A stretch of 64,000 bases of DNA from Massariosphaeria phaeospora (taxonomy: Eukaryota > Ascomycota > Dothideomycetes > Pleosporales), in the NCBI GenBank assembly GCA_011032825.1, contig JAADJZ010000005.1:315001-379000 (forward strand), read 5' to 3'. The translations under genes were made by a program, and so were the position numbers. Shown here in pieces: positions 31,209 through 43,373 of the stretch (position 1 is its first letter; the number at the start of each line of letters is the position of its first letter). Under the pieces are notes generated by a model that worked only from the letters and a program-made list of their open reading frames with translations, was not told the DNA's origin and searched no databases.

Positions 31209-33781
31209 ATGTCCTTTGCATATCGGTACTTGGCAACGGTGCTGTGGGCTGGTGGCGCGCTGGCCTTGTTCCCGGACTGCGTTAATGGCCCGCTGAAGAA
31301 CGAGACCATCTGTAACACATCAGCATGTATGTCAACATGGAACTATGAGGTCCTAGCACTGTGCTAACAATCACAAGCGCCACTCGAGCGAGCTCGGTCG
31401 CTGGTTTCTCTCTACACGCTCGCAGAGAAGATCAATGCTACTGGCAGCACGTCGCCAGGTGTGCCGCGTCTGGGCGTTCCGCCTTACCAGTGGTGGTCGG
31501 AAGGACTCCATGGCATTGCCGGGCCGTACACCAACTTTTCGGATGAAGGAGAGTACAGCTACTCGACATCGTTCCCGCAGCCCATCCTCATGGGAGCGGC
31601 GTTTGATGATAAGCTGATCACGGATGTCGCTACGGTGATATCGATGGAGGCTCGCGCCTTCAACAACGCGAATCGAACCGGTCTGGATTTCTGGACGCCC
31701 AATATCAACCCATTCAGAGATCCCCGGTGGGGGCGAGGGCAAGGTGAGCTGCCTCTTCCAAGTATTGTCTGTGTAGAGTATCCGGTATACTGACACCAGA
31801 GCAGAGACTCCCGGAGAAGATCCTTACCACCTGTCATCCTACGTACACGCCTTGATCAAGGGTTTGCAGGGTGACGCGAGTGATCCTTATAAGCGCGTCG
31901 TGGCCACCTGCAAGCACTACGCTGGATATGACATCGAAGACTGGAACGGCAATCTACGGTACCAGTTCGACGCGCAGATATCTCAGCAAGATCTGGTTGA
32001 GTATTATCTTCCCCCGTTCCAGAGCTGCGCACGAGACTCGAATGTCGGTGCTTTCATGTGCTCGTACAGTGAGTGGCCACTCCCGTCTTCCAAAACCTTC
32101 ACCTCAAATGTTCCTTCGAGTGACTTATCCTTAGAAGGATATAGATGACTGACCTTGCATAGATGCTGTGAACGGCGTGCCAACATGCGCGGATCCTTAC
32201 CTCCTCCAAACCATCCTTCGGGAGCACTGGGGCTGGACGAACGAAGAACAGTGGGTCACCAGTGACTGCGACGCCATCCAAAACGTCTATCTCCCTCACG
32301 AATGGGCCTCTACTCGCGAGCAAGCCGTCGCCGACTCTTTGATCGCCGGCACTGACATCGATTGCGGTACTTACATGCCCAGCCATCTCCCCGGCGCATT
32401 TGCCCAAGGCTTGGTCAACACAACAGTGATTGACCAAGCTCTCGTCCGCCAATACTCGTCGCTAATACGGCTCGGCTGGTTCGATTCTCCCGACCGCCAA
32501 CCGTACCGCAAGCTCGACTTCAGCGCCGTCGCGACCAATGCTTCGCAGCAGCTCGCGTACAAAGCCGCCGTGGAAGGCATCGTCCTGCTGAAGAATGACG
32601 GCCTCCTGCCCCTTTCTCTCACTTCGTCGACCTCCCTAGGCCTCTTCGGCGACTGGGCGAACGCAACCACTGACCTCCTTGGCAACTACGCCGGTGTCCC
32701 AACATACCTCCACAGCCCACTCTGGGCCGCCCAGCAACTCAACGTAACCGTCAATTACGCCCGCGGCGTCGGCGGCCAGGGCGACCCCACGACGGAATCA
32801 TGGTTCCAGATCCCCGGCGCGGCCCACGCCAGCGATACCATCATCTACATCGGTGGCATCAACAACGGCGTCGAAGAAGAAGGCCACGACCGCACGTCGA
32901 TTGCCTGGACGGGCGCGCAGCTCGACGTCATCACCTGGCTCGCCGCGCTAGGAAAGCCTATGGTAGTCGTACAGATGGGCGGCGGCCAGCTCGACTCGTC
33001 GCCCATCGCCAATAACCCGAACATCTCGGCGCTGCTGTGGGGCGGGTACCCGGGCCAGGACGGCGGCGTCGCCATCATGGACATCCTCACGGGCAAAGCC
33101 GCACCTGCAGGCCGCCTCCCGCAGACACAGTACCCCGCGTCGTACATCCACGAAGTGTCCATGACGGACATGTCGCTGCGACCCGGTGCCAACAACCCCG
33201 GCCGCACATACCGCTGGTACAACGGCACTGCCGTCTTCGAATTCGGATCTGGCCTGCACTACACCAACTTCACTGCATCCGTCACCTCGCAACTAAAGCC
33301 GAGTTACGACATCTCCGAACTAGTCTCCGCCTGCAAAACCAGCAACACAACCTACCTTGACCGCTGCCCCTTCTCTCCGCTCCACGTCTCCGTCTCCAAC
33401 ACCGGCACCACGCCCTCCGACTACGTAACTCTCGCCTACCTCACCGGGTCCTTCGGCCCCGCGCCACACCCCAAGAAGTCGCTCGTCGCCTACCAGCGGC
33501 TCTTCGCCATCGCAGGCGGCGCCTCCAGCACCGCGACGCTCAACCTCACGCTCGGCTCCCTGTCGCGCGTCGACGCGCGCGGCAACAAGGTGCTGTACCC
33601 GGGCGACTACAGCGTGCTGATCGACAACCAGCCGCTGACGTCGGTGAACTTCACGCTGACGGGGGGTGAGGCTGTGCTGGATGAGTGGCCGCAGCCGCCG
33701 GCGAACCGCACGGGGAAGGGCGTGAGTGGGTTCGAGGGGTATTTTGTGCCGGGGTTTGGGAGTGAGCAGGCGGTGGGGTAG
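31209..33781 (+). CDS. GH3 exo-1,4-beta-xylosidase, secreted
   Basis: Four exons: 31209-31326, 31378-31743, 31805-32068, 32163-33781, giving 788 aa; introns are 51, 61 and 94 nt. A signal peptide covers about residues 1-19 (MSFAYRYLATVLWAGGALA). GH3 marks include YQWWSEGLHGIAGP, the WGRGQETPGEDP block restored by splicing, KHYAGYDIEDW, and the nucleophile region QWVTSDCDAI with Asp near 286. The second GH3 domain (EEEGHDRTSIAW, KPMVVVQMGGGQLD) and a C-terminal fibronectin-III-like domain follow. This matches fungal BxlB-type xylosidases, which release xylose from xylo-oligosaccharides outside the cell. Several N-glycosylation sites (N-x-S/T) are present. Confidence 0.93.
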
Positions 33782-34306
33782 ATATGGGGAGTAGACTGGG
33801 ATGTTGTAATTATGTATGCACGTATGTTGGAGGGGTAGGTGGATAGCCCGAGTACCGCAATCACAGTGGTTCAGTTAACAAGGCACCTGATACTGAGAGA
33901 GAAAGGAGCACTTTGCGTGAAGATTGTGAAGATTGAATTGTCGCGGTTCGGTTCAGTTCTAACTAGACCTTCCGTGACCGCCGCTGTCATAAACAGACCT
34001 CGCTTCTGATGCACCTCAAGTCATGTTGAGTCGAGGCAATTCAACCAGTCCCCCGTCCGACTAGACAGTCGATCCACGCCAGTAGTGAGTGGTGCAACGT
34101 ACGTAATCGTTCGTGTACCGCGCACCACGGCATGAAACTCAAATCAAAGCAAATCAAACCCGGCATCTCGACGCCCAGAATTCGCAACCGCTGAACCCTA
34201 CATCTCTGAAAAAGAGACATCGTAGGTACCTGAGCTGAGCTGAACCGCACTGAGCTAAGCCCTAAGCCCACCTTTCTCACCACCAGACGATACGAACCGT
34301 CTTCGC
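33782..34306. other. Intergenic region between convergent genes
   Basis: 525 bases holding the 3' ends of the GH3 gene (plus) and the disordered-protein gene (minus). GAGCTGAGCTGAACCGCACTGAGC-like short repeats occur at about 34231-34260. Nothing else seen. Confidence 0.4.
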
Positions 34307-36928
34307 TCACTCACCCTCCTCTTCTTCCTCCCCATCAACCCTCAACCCCGTCACCGCTTCCACCAACCTCACAAACGCGCCATCCGCAACGCGCGCCACG
34401 GGCGCTGCGGCCGCCCAGAACATGGCTTGCGGGAGCATGCTGATGACTTTGATGAAGGTGGGGGGCTCGGGTTCGGGTTCGGTGGGCACGGCTTCGGCTT
34501 CGGTTTCGTGGACGGCGGCTTCGTTTGCGAATTCGCGGACGACTCCGACTTCGTGGACCGCTTCGTCATCGCCGTCGCCGTTGTTTCTGAATTCGGAGGA
34601 CAAGGCAGCGGTAGCGGACGTCTGCACGACGAAGGATGTTGGGGCGGCGAGGAAGGCCTGTGAGATGGTTAGGATGGGTAGTTTAGAAGGGTGTGGGGTT
34701 GGGAAAGGAGGGGATAGGGAACGTACCTCGACCGCCATCTCGATAGCCTCGTCACTGGCGTCCAGCTCGCGCGCGCGCTCGCGTATGTATAGCGCGATCG
34801 TGGCTGGCGACGCATGCGTCTTGATGCTCATTTTGAACGTGTCGCGGTAGTGGCCTGGGATGTCGAGTTCGTACTCGATGGCGGCGGACTGCTCGTTGTC
34901 TTTGACTTCGGTTTCAGCTTTGATAGTGGCTTCGTCGGCAGTGTTTTCGTCGGCAGGGCCGTCCATGGCACCACCGTTACCACCGCCAACATCCTCCTCC
35001 TGACCAGTCTTCGCAGCCCCGCTACCCACCAATTCCAATTCCATCACCTCGACCTTGCCTTTCCCTTTCGTCGGCGTACCGTTGTTGCACAGCACCAAAT
35101 CCCCCGCAACCCCATGCTCCATCACCGCATCCAGCGGCGCAAGATCCAGCTCGCGGAACTGCTCCATAGCCTGCTGCTCGGCCTCCGTGCACGTCATGGC
35201 GTCTTTGGCAAGCGCGGCGATTTCTTCGGGCAGCGAGGCGTTGCGGCGGGACTTGCTGGGCGAGGCGTTTTCCTTTGCGTGGGACTTGGGAGGCGGCTTA
35301 TGGTTGTGGTGATTGTGGTGGCGGGCTGCTGCGTCGTTGAAGAAGGCGGCGAGTTTCGCGGCGGGGGTGGGCGTGTCGGGGTCAGTGGGAGCCTGAGTAG
35401 TGGTATGGGCAGGACGCGACGACTGGGTGGCATTTTGCGCGTGGACGCGGCCGTCGGGCGGGTGGGCGTGGAAAGTGAGTGGTTTGCGGATGGTAGGAAA
35501 CGCGTTGTCTCCCTCGGTGTTATTCCGCGCGGCCACCATCTTCTTCAGCTCCATAAGGTACTCATCTTGGTCCTCAGTGTCGAGCGGGTTCTCCGCCATT
35601 TTCTCGCACTCGTCTTGCATCGTGGCCTCAAAGGAATCTCCGAACTGCTTCCGCCGCTCCAGCAGGCGACGCGCCTCCGCAGAACCATGGTCTTCTGCGT
35701 ATTGCGAGGCGATGTCCTGCCACTGCTTGTTGCGGACGCGCGTCTCGGACGCCGTGTGGCTGCGGCTGTCGGAGTCGGAGGGTGCGTCTGCGTCTGCGTC
35801 TGATGAGGGGGTGTCGAAGGAGAATTTGCCGGGTACATTCAGGACGTCGTCGGTGTCAGTGTCATCGCCGCCGCCATCGCTGTTGCTGTGGTTGGATGGC
35901 GTACGGTTGTCCTGATGTTCTTTTGTCTCAATGCCGGGACTGGGTGGATCTACGTTGGGCGGACCGAAGTTGGTCCGATCGAAGTTGCGCATATCGAAGT
36001 GGGGCGTATCGAAGTTGGGTTCATCGAATTTGGAGAACGAGTGCCTGGGTCGATTGGGGATCGCAATCGTGATAGGCGAAGAGCTGAGGCCCAGCGCCAT
36101 CCAGGTTCCGCGGCCCAGCGTAGCCTCCGATGTGCCACTGGCAGAGGAAAGCCGGTGCTTGGCGAGAGGACTTGAAGAGTCTGACAAGGTCGGGGAGACG
36201 GGTGCAGGCGAGGAACTGGCTACCATGCGTGTAGACGTTGCGGAGTCGCAGTCTTGGGTCGACTCAGGAACTTCGGTTGTATCATCCTCCGGGTCCTGCG
36301 CTCGGTCTGGGCTGGAGAAAACCGGAGAGGCAAGCAACTGGCGAGCCTCAACGTAGTGTGAAGGCCCCAAAAGCGGCGAGGAAGCCATGCCTTGCACACC
36401 AAGTAGCCTATCCACAGCCGGGCTCGGAGAAGCTGTCAGCGTTGAGGAATCGCCGTCGTGCACTTCATCTTCTCCGTCAGTCGGCTGTGCCAACACCGAA
36501 GAAGGCGTGTCCGGCTCTTGAAGATAACCCCCTCCCGGGCCCCTCGATAGAGCCGGATATGAAAAGTTGCAATAGATCGTAGGTGTAGGTGAACCCGTCT
36601 CGTATGGCCTCCAAAAGCGCTCCTCTCCACCTCCCTCAACTCCCACGCCCCCCTCGCCATCGCCAGCATTGCCACTCTCTTGTAAAGGACGGTAGATGTC
36701 GCGCAGCGCAAGCAGCGAGGAAGCCACGACGTTAGAATCTAGATCTAATGGAGCGGGCAATGGGGGCAGGGGCGTGGGGAACGCCGTGTCCCAATCATCC
36801 TGCATCCGCGTTGGCTTCGGCCTCTGCGGAGTGCCTGTCTGCGGAGATACAGCATCGACCTGCTCGCGCGACATAGCCATCACGCTGCCGGGCGGAGTAT
36901 CGCTGTCGTGTGGTTGGAGATGCGCCAT
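34307..36928 (-). CDS. Large, mostly disordered protein of unknown function
   Basis: An open frame of 873 aa from ATG 36928. A good 69-nt intron (GTACGT..CCTAAC..CACAG) at 34726-34658 is in frame without stops; splicing would give about 850 aa. Most of the protein is low-complexity Ser/Pro/Asp/Glu-rich. A pentapeptide-like run of N-F-D-x-x repeats (FDEPNFDTPHFDMRNFD) lies near 300-330, and a helical charged segment (RRLLERRKQFGDSFEATMQDECEKMAE) at about 405-440. The C terminus has a conserved-looking helix set (DIPGHYRDTFKMSI..ALYIRERARELDASDEAIEMAVE) and a final hydrophobic stretch (MLPQAMFWAAAAPVA). No catalytic motif was recognised. Confidence 0.6.
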   Translation of the reverse strand: MAHLQPHDSDTPPGSVMAMSREQVDAVSPQTGTPQRPKPTRMQDDWDTAFPTPLPPLPAPLDLDSNVVASSLLALRDIYRPLQESGNAGDGEGGVGVEGGGEERFWRPYETGSPTPTIYCNFSYPALSRGPGGGYLQEPDTPSSVLAQPTDGEDEVHDGDSSTLTASPSPAVDRLLGVQGMASSPLLGPSHYVEARQLLASPVFSSPDRAQDPEDDTTEVPESTQDCDSATSTRMVASSSPAPVSPTLSDSSSPLAKHRLSSASGTSEATLGRGTWMALGLSSSPITIAIPNRPRHSFSKFDEPNFDTPHFDMRNFDRTNFGPPNVDPPSPGIETKEHQDNRTPSNHSNSDGGGDDTDTDDVLNVPGKFSFDTPSSDADADAPSDSDSRSHTASETRVRNKQWQDIASQYAEDHGSAEARRLLERRKQFGDSFEATMQDECEKMAENPLDTEDQDEYLMELKKMVAARNNTEGDNAFPTIRKPLTFHAHPPDGRVHAQNATQSSRPAHTTTQAPTDPDTPTPAAKLAAFFNDAAARHHNHHNHKPPPKSHAKENASPSKSRRNASLPEEIAALAKDAMTCTEAEQQAMEQFRELDLAPLDAVMEHGVAGDLVLCNNGTPTKGKGKVEVMELELVGSGAAKTGQEEDVGGGNGGAMDGPADENTADEATIKAETEVKDNEQSAAIEYELDIPGHYRDTFKMSIKTHASPATIALYIRERARELDASDEAIEMAVEVRSLSPPFPTPHPSKLPILTISQAFLAAPTSFVVQTSATAALSSEFRNNGDGDDEAVHEVGVVREFANEAAVHETEAEAVPTEPEPEPPTFIKVISMLPQAMFWAAAAPVARVADGAFVRLVEAVTGLRVDGEEEEEGE
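35950..36032. repeat. In-gene 15-bp repeats (N-F-D-x-x coding)
   Basis: Five or six diverged copies of a 15-base unit around 'TCGAAGTTGGG' encode the NFD-x-x run of the minus-strand gene. Length may vary between strains. Confidence 0.7.
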
Positions 36929-37521
36929 CTGATGCTACAAAGTCGATCCGATCGTCTCGCTGCTGTTGTTTATTTGGTCTCGGAATCGGCAGTCGCAAAT
37001 CGATACACCCGAGGTATTCGTAGTTGAGCGCGCCGAAATGCTCGCGTAGTAGGGTGTAGCAGTTTTCGGCAGTCGCGTGTTGCGTGGTGTTGCGTTGTGT
37101 GGTGTTGTGGTGTTGACAGCGGTTTATATAGGTGGGTTTACAAACAGTGGGCGCGGCAAAGCGAGTACCAACACAAACGAGCCGAAACAAGCCGAACAGC
37201 GGGGACAGACTCGTTCGAGGGAAGGTGCGGTGACGTCGAGCGGCGGGGCGGGGCGGTTGCCTGGGGCAATGGGAGATGAGGGACGCGAATGACGGGCGTC
37301 GTGAGTGAAGGCGGCAAAGGAAGATAAGGAGCTGGAGTGAAAGTCATGAACGGCGGAATAGTACATCTAGGCAGCGGTGAAGAAACATGAGAAGGGAAAG
37401 AGCGACCATAACATCACCTGCACAATGCAGTGCTCGTAACTCACCGCCTACCTACTGGTCGAGCTTCCATCACCATTCGAAATTAGCTTCGAATGAGAGC
37501 TAAGAAACCGACCATCTCCTC
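36929..37521. other. Promoter region of the disordered-protein gene and P450 3' flank
   Basis: 593 bases. A GTGTTGCGT/GTGGTGTTGTGGTGTTG simple-sequence stretch lies at 37075-37115. No gene is supported. Confidence 0.4.
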
Positions 37522-39233
37522 CTAAAACTCCACGCCCTCTTCCCCGACCCTCTCCCCTCTTAGCACATACCCATCCCTCTTCGCCTCCACGACCTCCCTC
37601 TCAAGCACCCGACGCACCTCGTCCCCTCTCACCACCCACCGCACGCGAAACGGCTTTGGCACCGTATTCCCGCCCATCTCAAACGCCTCATCACTCACAT
37701 CCACCTCCTCCTCGACGCCATTAGCGCCAACCGGCGGCCTGATATCGAACGCCCACAACAGCTTCGCCAGTACAATGAACATGCTGTTCTCCGCGAGATG
37801 CAACCCCGAGCAGATGCGCCTCCCCGCGCCGAAATTCCAGTGGTCGCGCTCGGCCGCCGCGCCCGGAGCGTAGAAGCCTGCGGGCTTGGGATGGGAGAGA
37901 TAGCGCACCGGGTTAAAGGCGCTGGGGTTGGGGAACAGGGCTGCGTTGTGGTGGATCGGGTACTGCTGCAGGGCGACAATGGAGTGCGCGGGGATATACA
38001 TGTTTTTGTAGGTGATAGGCGCGGTGGTGTAGTGCGGCGTGCCGATGTTCGTGACGGGCCGGATGCGCATGGTTTCTTTGACGATGGCGCGGATGTACGG
38101 TAGCTGCGGTTCGTCGGTGAAGGTGGGCGAGCGCGAGGCGCCGACGACGCGCGATACCTCTTCATAGGCGGCTGCGCGTGCTGAGGGCGTAGCGGCGAGG
38201 TACAGGATGGCCGTGTTGATGGCGGCGGACGTGGTTTCGGAGCCGGCTTCAATGAGCGAGCCGGCCAGGAAGGCGGCTTGCAGTTCACTGACACCTTGAG
38301 CCGCGTAGTTGCTTTCAATGACCTGCTTGACGAAGCACTCTGGGGCTTGCTTGGTGTCCATTTGCGTTTTGAGCGACGTCCAGAGGCTCATCCAGAGGTT
38401 GGCCTGGCGGTCGAAGAGCGGCTTGAGCCCTTTGCGCCACCATTGGAGGCGTGTTGGGAGCTGGCCGAGAGGGACGATGGTGTCGGCGAGGTACGCGCTT
38501 GGGCTAGCGACCGCCGAGAAATCCTGCATTATGCCCGAGATTTCGCCCACCTCATTGCATTCCTAAACATAAATCATTAGCTGCATCACCACCGCCACGT
38601 CAAGGCAACGAGAAAACGCAGTCCGGAACCTACCCACGTCGGAATCCTCTTCCCATACGTACTCGTCATAATCACACTAACAGTATACCTCCTAACCGCC
38701 TTATATCCAACCTCCGTCCCCCTCTCCGCCGCCTCTCCCTCTTCCTCGTACCCCATTAGCACCTCTTCCAACATCATCCTTGCCTCCCAATCCTGACTGG
38801 GCTTGAATGTCGCGCTCATACTCGGCGTCAGCAACTTATGACTAATGCCCCTCAAAGTGCGCCACTCCGGCCCATACGGCATGAATAGAAAGCGCATGCC
38901 GCCACTCAAAGCCTCACTCGCAACCGGCATCGGCGCCCGCGAACTCGAGTGCGCGCTCTGCCGGTCCAGCACCTCTTTCACGGCCTCCGGCGAGCACAGC
39001 ATGTACCAGTCGTTCCAGCCCAGCCGGATCTTAAACATCTCGCCGTACTGCGCGGCCCATTGCTGGATTTGGCGGTGCGGTTGCGCGCCGAGTTGGTGGG
39101 TGTTGCCGATTAAGGGGAGGCCGGGGGGACCAGGGGCGGCGATTGTGCCAGGTGGGAGGCGGTTGGTCGTGAGGTGGCGGTAGAGGATCAGGGCGAGTGC
39201 TGCGACGAGGGCGACGAGGATGGTTAGGGCCAT
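37522..39233 (-). CDS. Cytochrome P450 monooxygenase
   Basis: Two exons on the minus strand, 39233-38634 and 38562-37522, encode 546 aa with a 71-nt intron. N-terminal membrane anchor (LTILVALVAALALILY), then the Pro-rich hinge PPGTIAAPGPPGLPLIGN. I-helix AGSETT at about 306-311, ExxR E363-R366 (KETMRIRP), heme loop FGAGRRICSGL with ligand C451. It resembles the fungal family that includes O-methylsterigmatocystin oxidoreductase-like and CYP2-like enzymes. Substrate unknown. ATG 39233 is the only start that places the anchor first; the frame upstream has no ATG. It is not closely similar to the P450 at 27024. Confidence 0.92.
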
Positions 39234-40291
39234 GTGGGGCACGTGGACAGCTCAGGGACGGAGCCGGTGCGATAGGTGGGAAAGGGGAGATTCGGTGTTT
39301 GAAGGGAATGCGAGTCCAGGTGAACGGCTGCGAACTCTTTTAACCCAAGGCTGTGCGGTGCGAACGATGTGATATAGATGTGGCCGCATACCATCCATCT
39401 GGGTGTCAGCGCGCATCCATATGTCCCCAGCCTACCCCACATCTAGACCCCTTCGGACTTGGGGTACAAACTGCACCCATGTCCGGGCCTTGGACATTCG
39501 AATGCGCCCGATCGCGTGTGGTGGAGCCTTCTGCGGAGCGGAGCGCAAATGTGAGGGAATTCACGATACAAGTGGAAGTGCAGTGTGGTTCATCGATGTA
39601 TTTCTAACGGAGGAGTGGAGGAGCCATCTCGCTTGACCCCGGCATGATTACTAGCGGCTAATGACTAAGCTCTTACCACGTGATAGACATAACAGGGCTT
39701 TTTCTCGTGGCCTATTGAATCTCGATATCACGGTACTCGTGCTGTAGCATCGAAGATGTAGAGATTACTTAGCGTAGATTCGAGACCTAAATTTGCCTCA
39801 AGCATATTCCATCCCCGAATCCCTATAGTTCGTGAAGAATAATAACACAGCCTGAAATACCTATATTAAGTTATCATGATAATCCTTCGTTTTAGAGTAT
39901 CCTATATCGCATTCGCGTAGATTAAAGACACTTTATCAAGAAGATACTCCTTAGGGTATAGAATGAAAAACCTACCCGTACGAGACGACTCTCACGTTAA
40001 AGTGACGCGAGCCTTTTGGGTGGGCCAAACGAAACACGTGTAAGTATGGCATGGCATGGCATACATAGACCCATGGACTAGCATGTACAAAACACCTACA
40101 CAATGCATATCGTTACTTTGCAGCGAACGCGCCATCATTGGCAGCCGTCCACCGCCGCCACCCAGTCAGTCAGTCATGCCGTGATTGCAAAGCTGCAAAT
40201 CAAATCGTATCAAATCATCTCATCCCCTTCCCCACAAGTTGCGCAGATCGGTAATCGAAAACCGAGCCCACAGGGAAGAGGATTCGCACCG
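39234..40291. other. Intergenic region, AT-rich
   Basis: About 1.06 kb. AT-rich from 39700 to 39970, with a short ATGGC tandem repeat at 40045-40062. The promoter of the P450 lies at its left end. No gene is supported. Confidence 0.4.
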
Positions 40292-43200
40292 TCATGCTTC
40301 ATCGCTGTCCGGCCCGTCCATCTCCGTCAGGTCGTCGCTCATAATGTGCAGAATCTGTGAGAATGTCCGGCTCTTCCACCGGCCCATGCCGTCCATGAGA
40401 TCGGCGCAGTGCAGCAAGGTGCGCCGCGCGGCGAGATAGCCGCCCTCCAGCGCGATGCCCGTGATGCTGAACGGGCCCCCGTTTCGGATGAAATTGAGCA
40501 CGGAGCCGTCGCCGAAGCCTAGCTGCGGACCGGGCGAATGTGCCGTGTCGATCAGGCCGACTTGGCCGACGCACTTCCAATCTACGAGATCGAGGAGCTC
40601 GATGCAGTTTTCGTTCATGGCGAAACTGTTGTTGGGGACAAGTGTGAAGATGTAGAGTCCGAGTACTAGGGCAGCGTGGAACAGCGCAACGACGCTGTGG
40701 GGGTTCACAATGTCCGAGACTTTGCGATCGAAGAGAAGTTTGAAGATGTGAGCGGCGTGGAGCACGGAACGTCGCGCTGATGGGGTTTGCGCCCATGCGG
40801 AGATGTCTTCTAGGGCGGCGACTGCGGGCCCCGATCCCGCGCGACCTGCTGCTAATTCGAAATACCGGATGTTGGCTCCGAGCATCATGCAGGATGCATG
40901 CCAAAGCACTGCAGAATTCAGATCCGCAGTTCTCAGCGCATCGATTGACGACGAGGAAAGGTTCACCAAAAGAGGGATCAGGTCGCGACTTCGCGGATCT
41001 TCAGAATACAGGCGCCACGGCTCGCGCTGTTTCTGGGGTCCACTTGCATTCGCGAGCCGGTCATTTGCTTCGTAGATCCGGAGGAGGAGTAGTGTGAGAA
41101 GAGTTCGGAAGCTAGAGGAATCCAATTTCAATCCAGGTGTTGGTAGATAAGATGGGGTGATTCGGAGCGCTTGTATGCGGGCACCTCGTTGCACTAGGTG
41201 GAACCACTTTGTCGCCGAATTTGCGTGATAGAGGTTGTATTCGGACGGAGGTAGTATTTGTACAGATTCTGGGCGAATCATTGGCGAAGTAGATAGGTAT
41301 GTCGCGTACCAACAGTCAGTCTCTAGTAGGCCGAATATTATCCTGATAGATGTAAGTAATCTCTTCGATCCATTGTAACAGAACACTGACCTCTTAGCGC
41401 ATTCCACCTTACCCCAGGCTTTCCACCGTGCATCGATGTCCATGATTTCGTCGAGTAGGGACTCCGGAGCTGGACCCTCATTTGTAGAGAATAGTCCGTG
41501 ATTTTGGGCGGCCTTCAACCGTTAATAGAGTAACCGTGGATTACTTCGCTGAACTTACAGTAATCAATTCGGCATACAATTTCTCAGCCAGCGTTATCCG
41601 ACTCTTCCGCTATTCTCAGTAAGCAGATGGTTATATCGACTGAGCAGATACTTACGCCAGTGATTGAGGCCAAATTCAGGGCTAGCAGCGTTGTAGCAAT
41701 TATCCGCATCTGCTCTTGTGGCGAGTGATTGTGCGTCGAGAGTGACTGCAATTCGGTGGAAACCATCTGTAGGACAGTCTGAAATACACGCAGTTAGGAC
41801 CAGTCATTCAACAGTAACCATCACCTGAGCCTACCGGGAACGTCCTCGAGACGAATTTTGACGCTCCAGCTGTGCCAAGAATGCTCAGTCCGATCAGACA
41901 CATGCAGAGAAGCAGTGGTCGTGGTGCGTTCTTGGCTGAAAAGGAAGGAATATGGATGATTGGGAGAGTTGGGTGGAAGTAGTAGAGATACATTTCCATC
42001 GCGATGTCGAGGATCTCGGCTGGCGGGAATTGGACATTTTCCACACCAGGACTAGCTGCAGCATCGCCACTTGACGACGCACTGTCGCCGTATGATTCGG
42101 AGCGGAGGAAATTTGATGGAGCGTTATGTAAGGATCCTTGGAGCATGTCCCGACATTCCTCATCTAGGCCCCATCTCGACTTTCTCCTTTCCCGTTCGCT
42201 GATGGGCGTCTCAATCACACCCGGGGGTATTTCTGAGAGAATATTTGTGCATTCACAGGAGGCCATGCTCTGCCAGAGCGTTGGCATCAAACGGGTGGAT
42301 TTCCGGTTTTTTGACGGCCAGCAGCTTTCGACCCTTGCGAAACGCTCTCTGGGTATCCGGCTAGCTATTGACACACTGCTTCCAGACGGACTGGCGTGAT
42401 TGTCCATTGGGTGCCGGAACGCATCGTGTTCAAAATGGTCAATACCCATGTGATGTGAACCGCCAGACCCCAATATATCATTATCGAGGGGAAATAACCA
42501 TGTCTGGAGCGCATCGGCTGGCGTCCGATTTGGCATGGGGTGATTACTTTGCACAAGCTCAAAGGCCCACTGATCTAGGCTGGAAACATGGCCGGTCGGA
42601 GAAAATGAAAGCATGTCAATCGCGGGGTCAATTGGGGGAGGCATGTTGTCCTGGTTGCGCGTTATGAATCGGTCATTCTCGTTGTGAATATTAATCGGGG
42701 AGGGTGATCGCCAGGCGACTTCTGTCGCGGGCTCGAGTTGTTGTGCGGCGTTGATTAGGGCTTCTAACCGGTTGTCGTTGGGCGGTGTCGGCTGCGGCAC
42801 CGACACCGACGGCCGCCGCACATGAATGCTCGGGGAGCGATGTGAACTGGGATTGGTCTCGCCGTTCGTCTGAGGGACCTGCAGCGAGCTTCTCCTCCGT
42901 GATAATGGCGACAGGCTCGAGTCCTGATGGCGTTGGGGGCCGGACTCGGATGTCGGAACGGCGTCGTGTAGTGGACCGGGCTGCGGAGTTTGCTTGTCCT
43001 CGTTCGAATTCTGGCTCAATTGGTGTTGTTGGTGTTGATGATGCTGGTTCAGCTGCGCCTTCTGCTGGTTGTTGTTCAAACGATTGAGGGCGTTTTGGGC
43101 GTGGCCTTTGCAGTGTCGAAATAGCACGTCGCTGTTCACGCCGGTCACGTTGGCCGCTAGCTCTCAGATTTTTCAACTGGGGCTCACCTTCTCGAGAAGT

Positions 43201-43373
43201 GCTTCTTGCACGTAGGACACTCATAGGGGCGCTCACGGGTGTCTACACTGGCAGTCAGACGGGGGACGCGACAGTTGGAGATGGACTGCGGGCGTACGTG
43301 ACCGCTCATGGCGCTTGACGTGCTCAAGCTTGGTGAACTTCCGGTCGCACAGGCTGCATTGCTTCAAGGCCAT
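40292..43373 (-). CDS. C2H2 zinc-finger / fungal-specific transcription factor
   Basis: Seven exons on the minus strand: 43373-43298, 43242-43188, 43131-41835, 41778-41656, 41609-41559, 41512-41391, 41342-40292; 924 aa. Two N-terminal C2H2 fingers (CSLCDRKFTKLEHVKRHERSH and CPTC..FSRSDVLFRHCKGH) are completed only by splicing. A Gln/His/Ser/Pro-rich disordered region with possible nuclear signals (SRRRS) follows. The C-terminal half is a fungal-specific transcription-factor domain (EILDIAMEMYLYYFHPTLPIIHIPSF..). The last intron (48 nt, GTCAGT donor) is in frame and could be retained. Such factors regulate carbon or secondary metabolism. It is the only transcription-factor gene seen here and sits beside the catabolic block, so a role there is possible but unproven. 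Confidence 0.88.

Noticed and set aside
34814..35803. 329-codon plus-strand open frame
   Set aside because: Fully antisense to the 34307-36928 gene, low-complexity (G/V/R-rich) mirror of its Ser/Pro/Asp codons, no domain.
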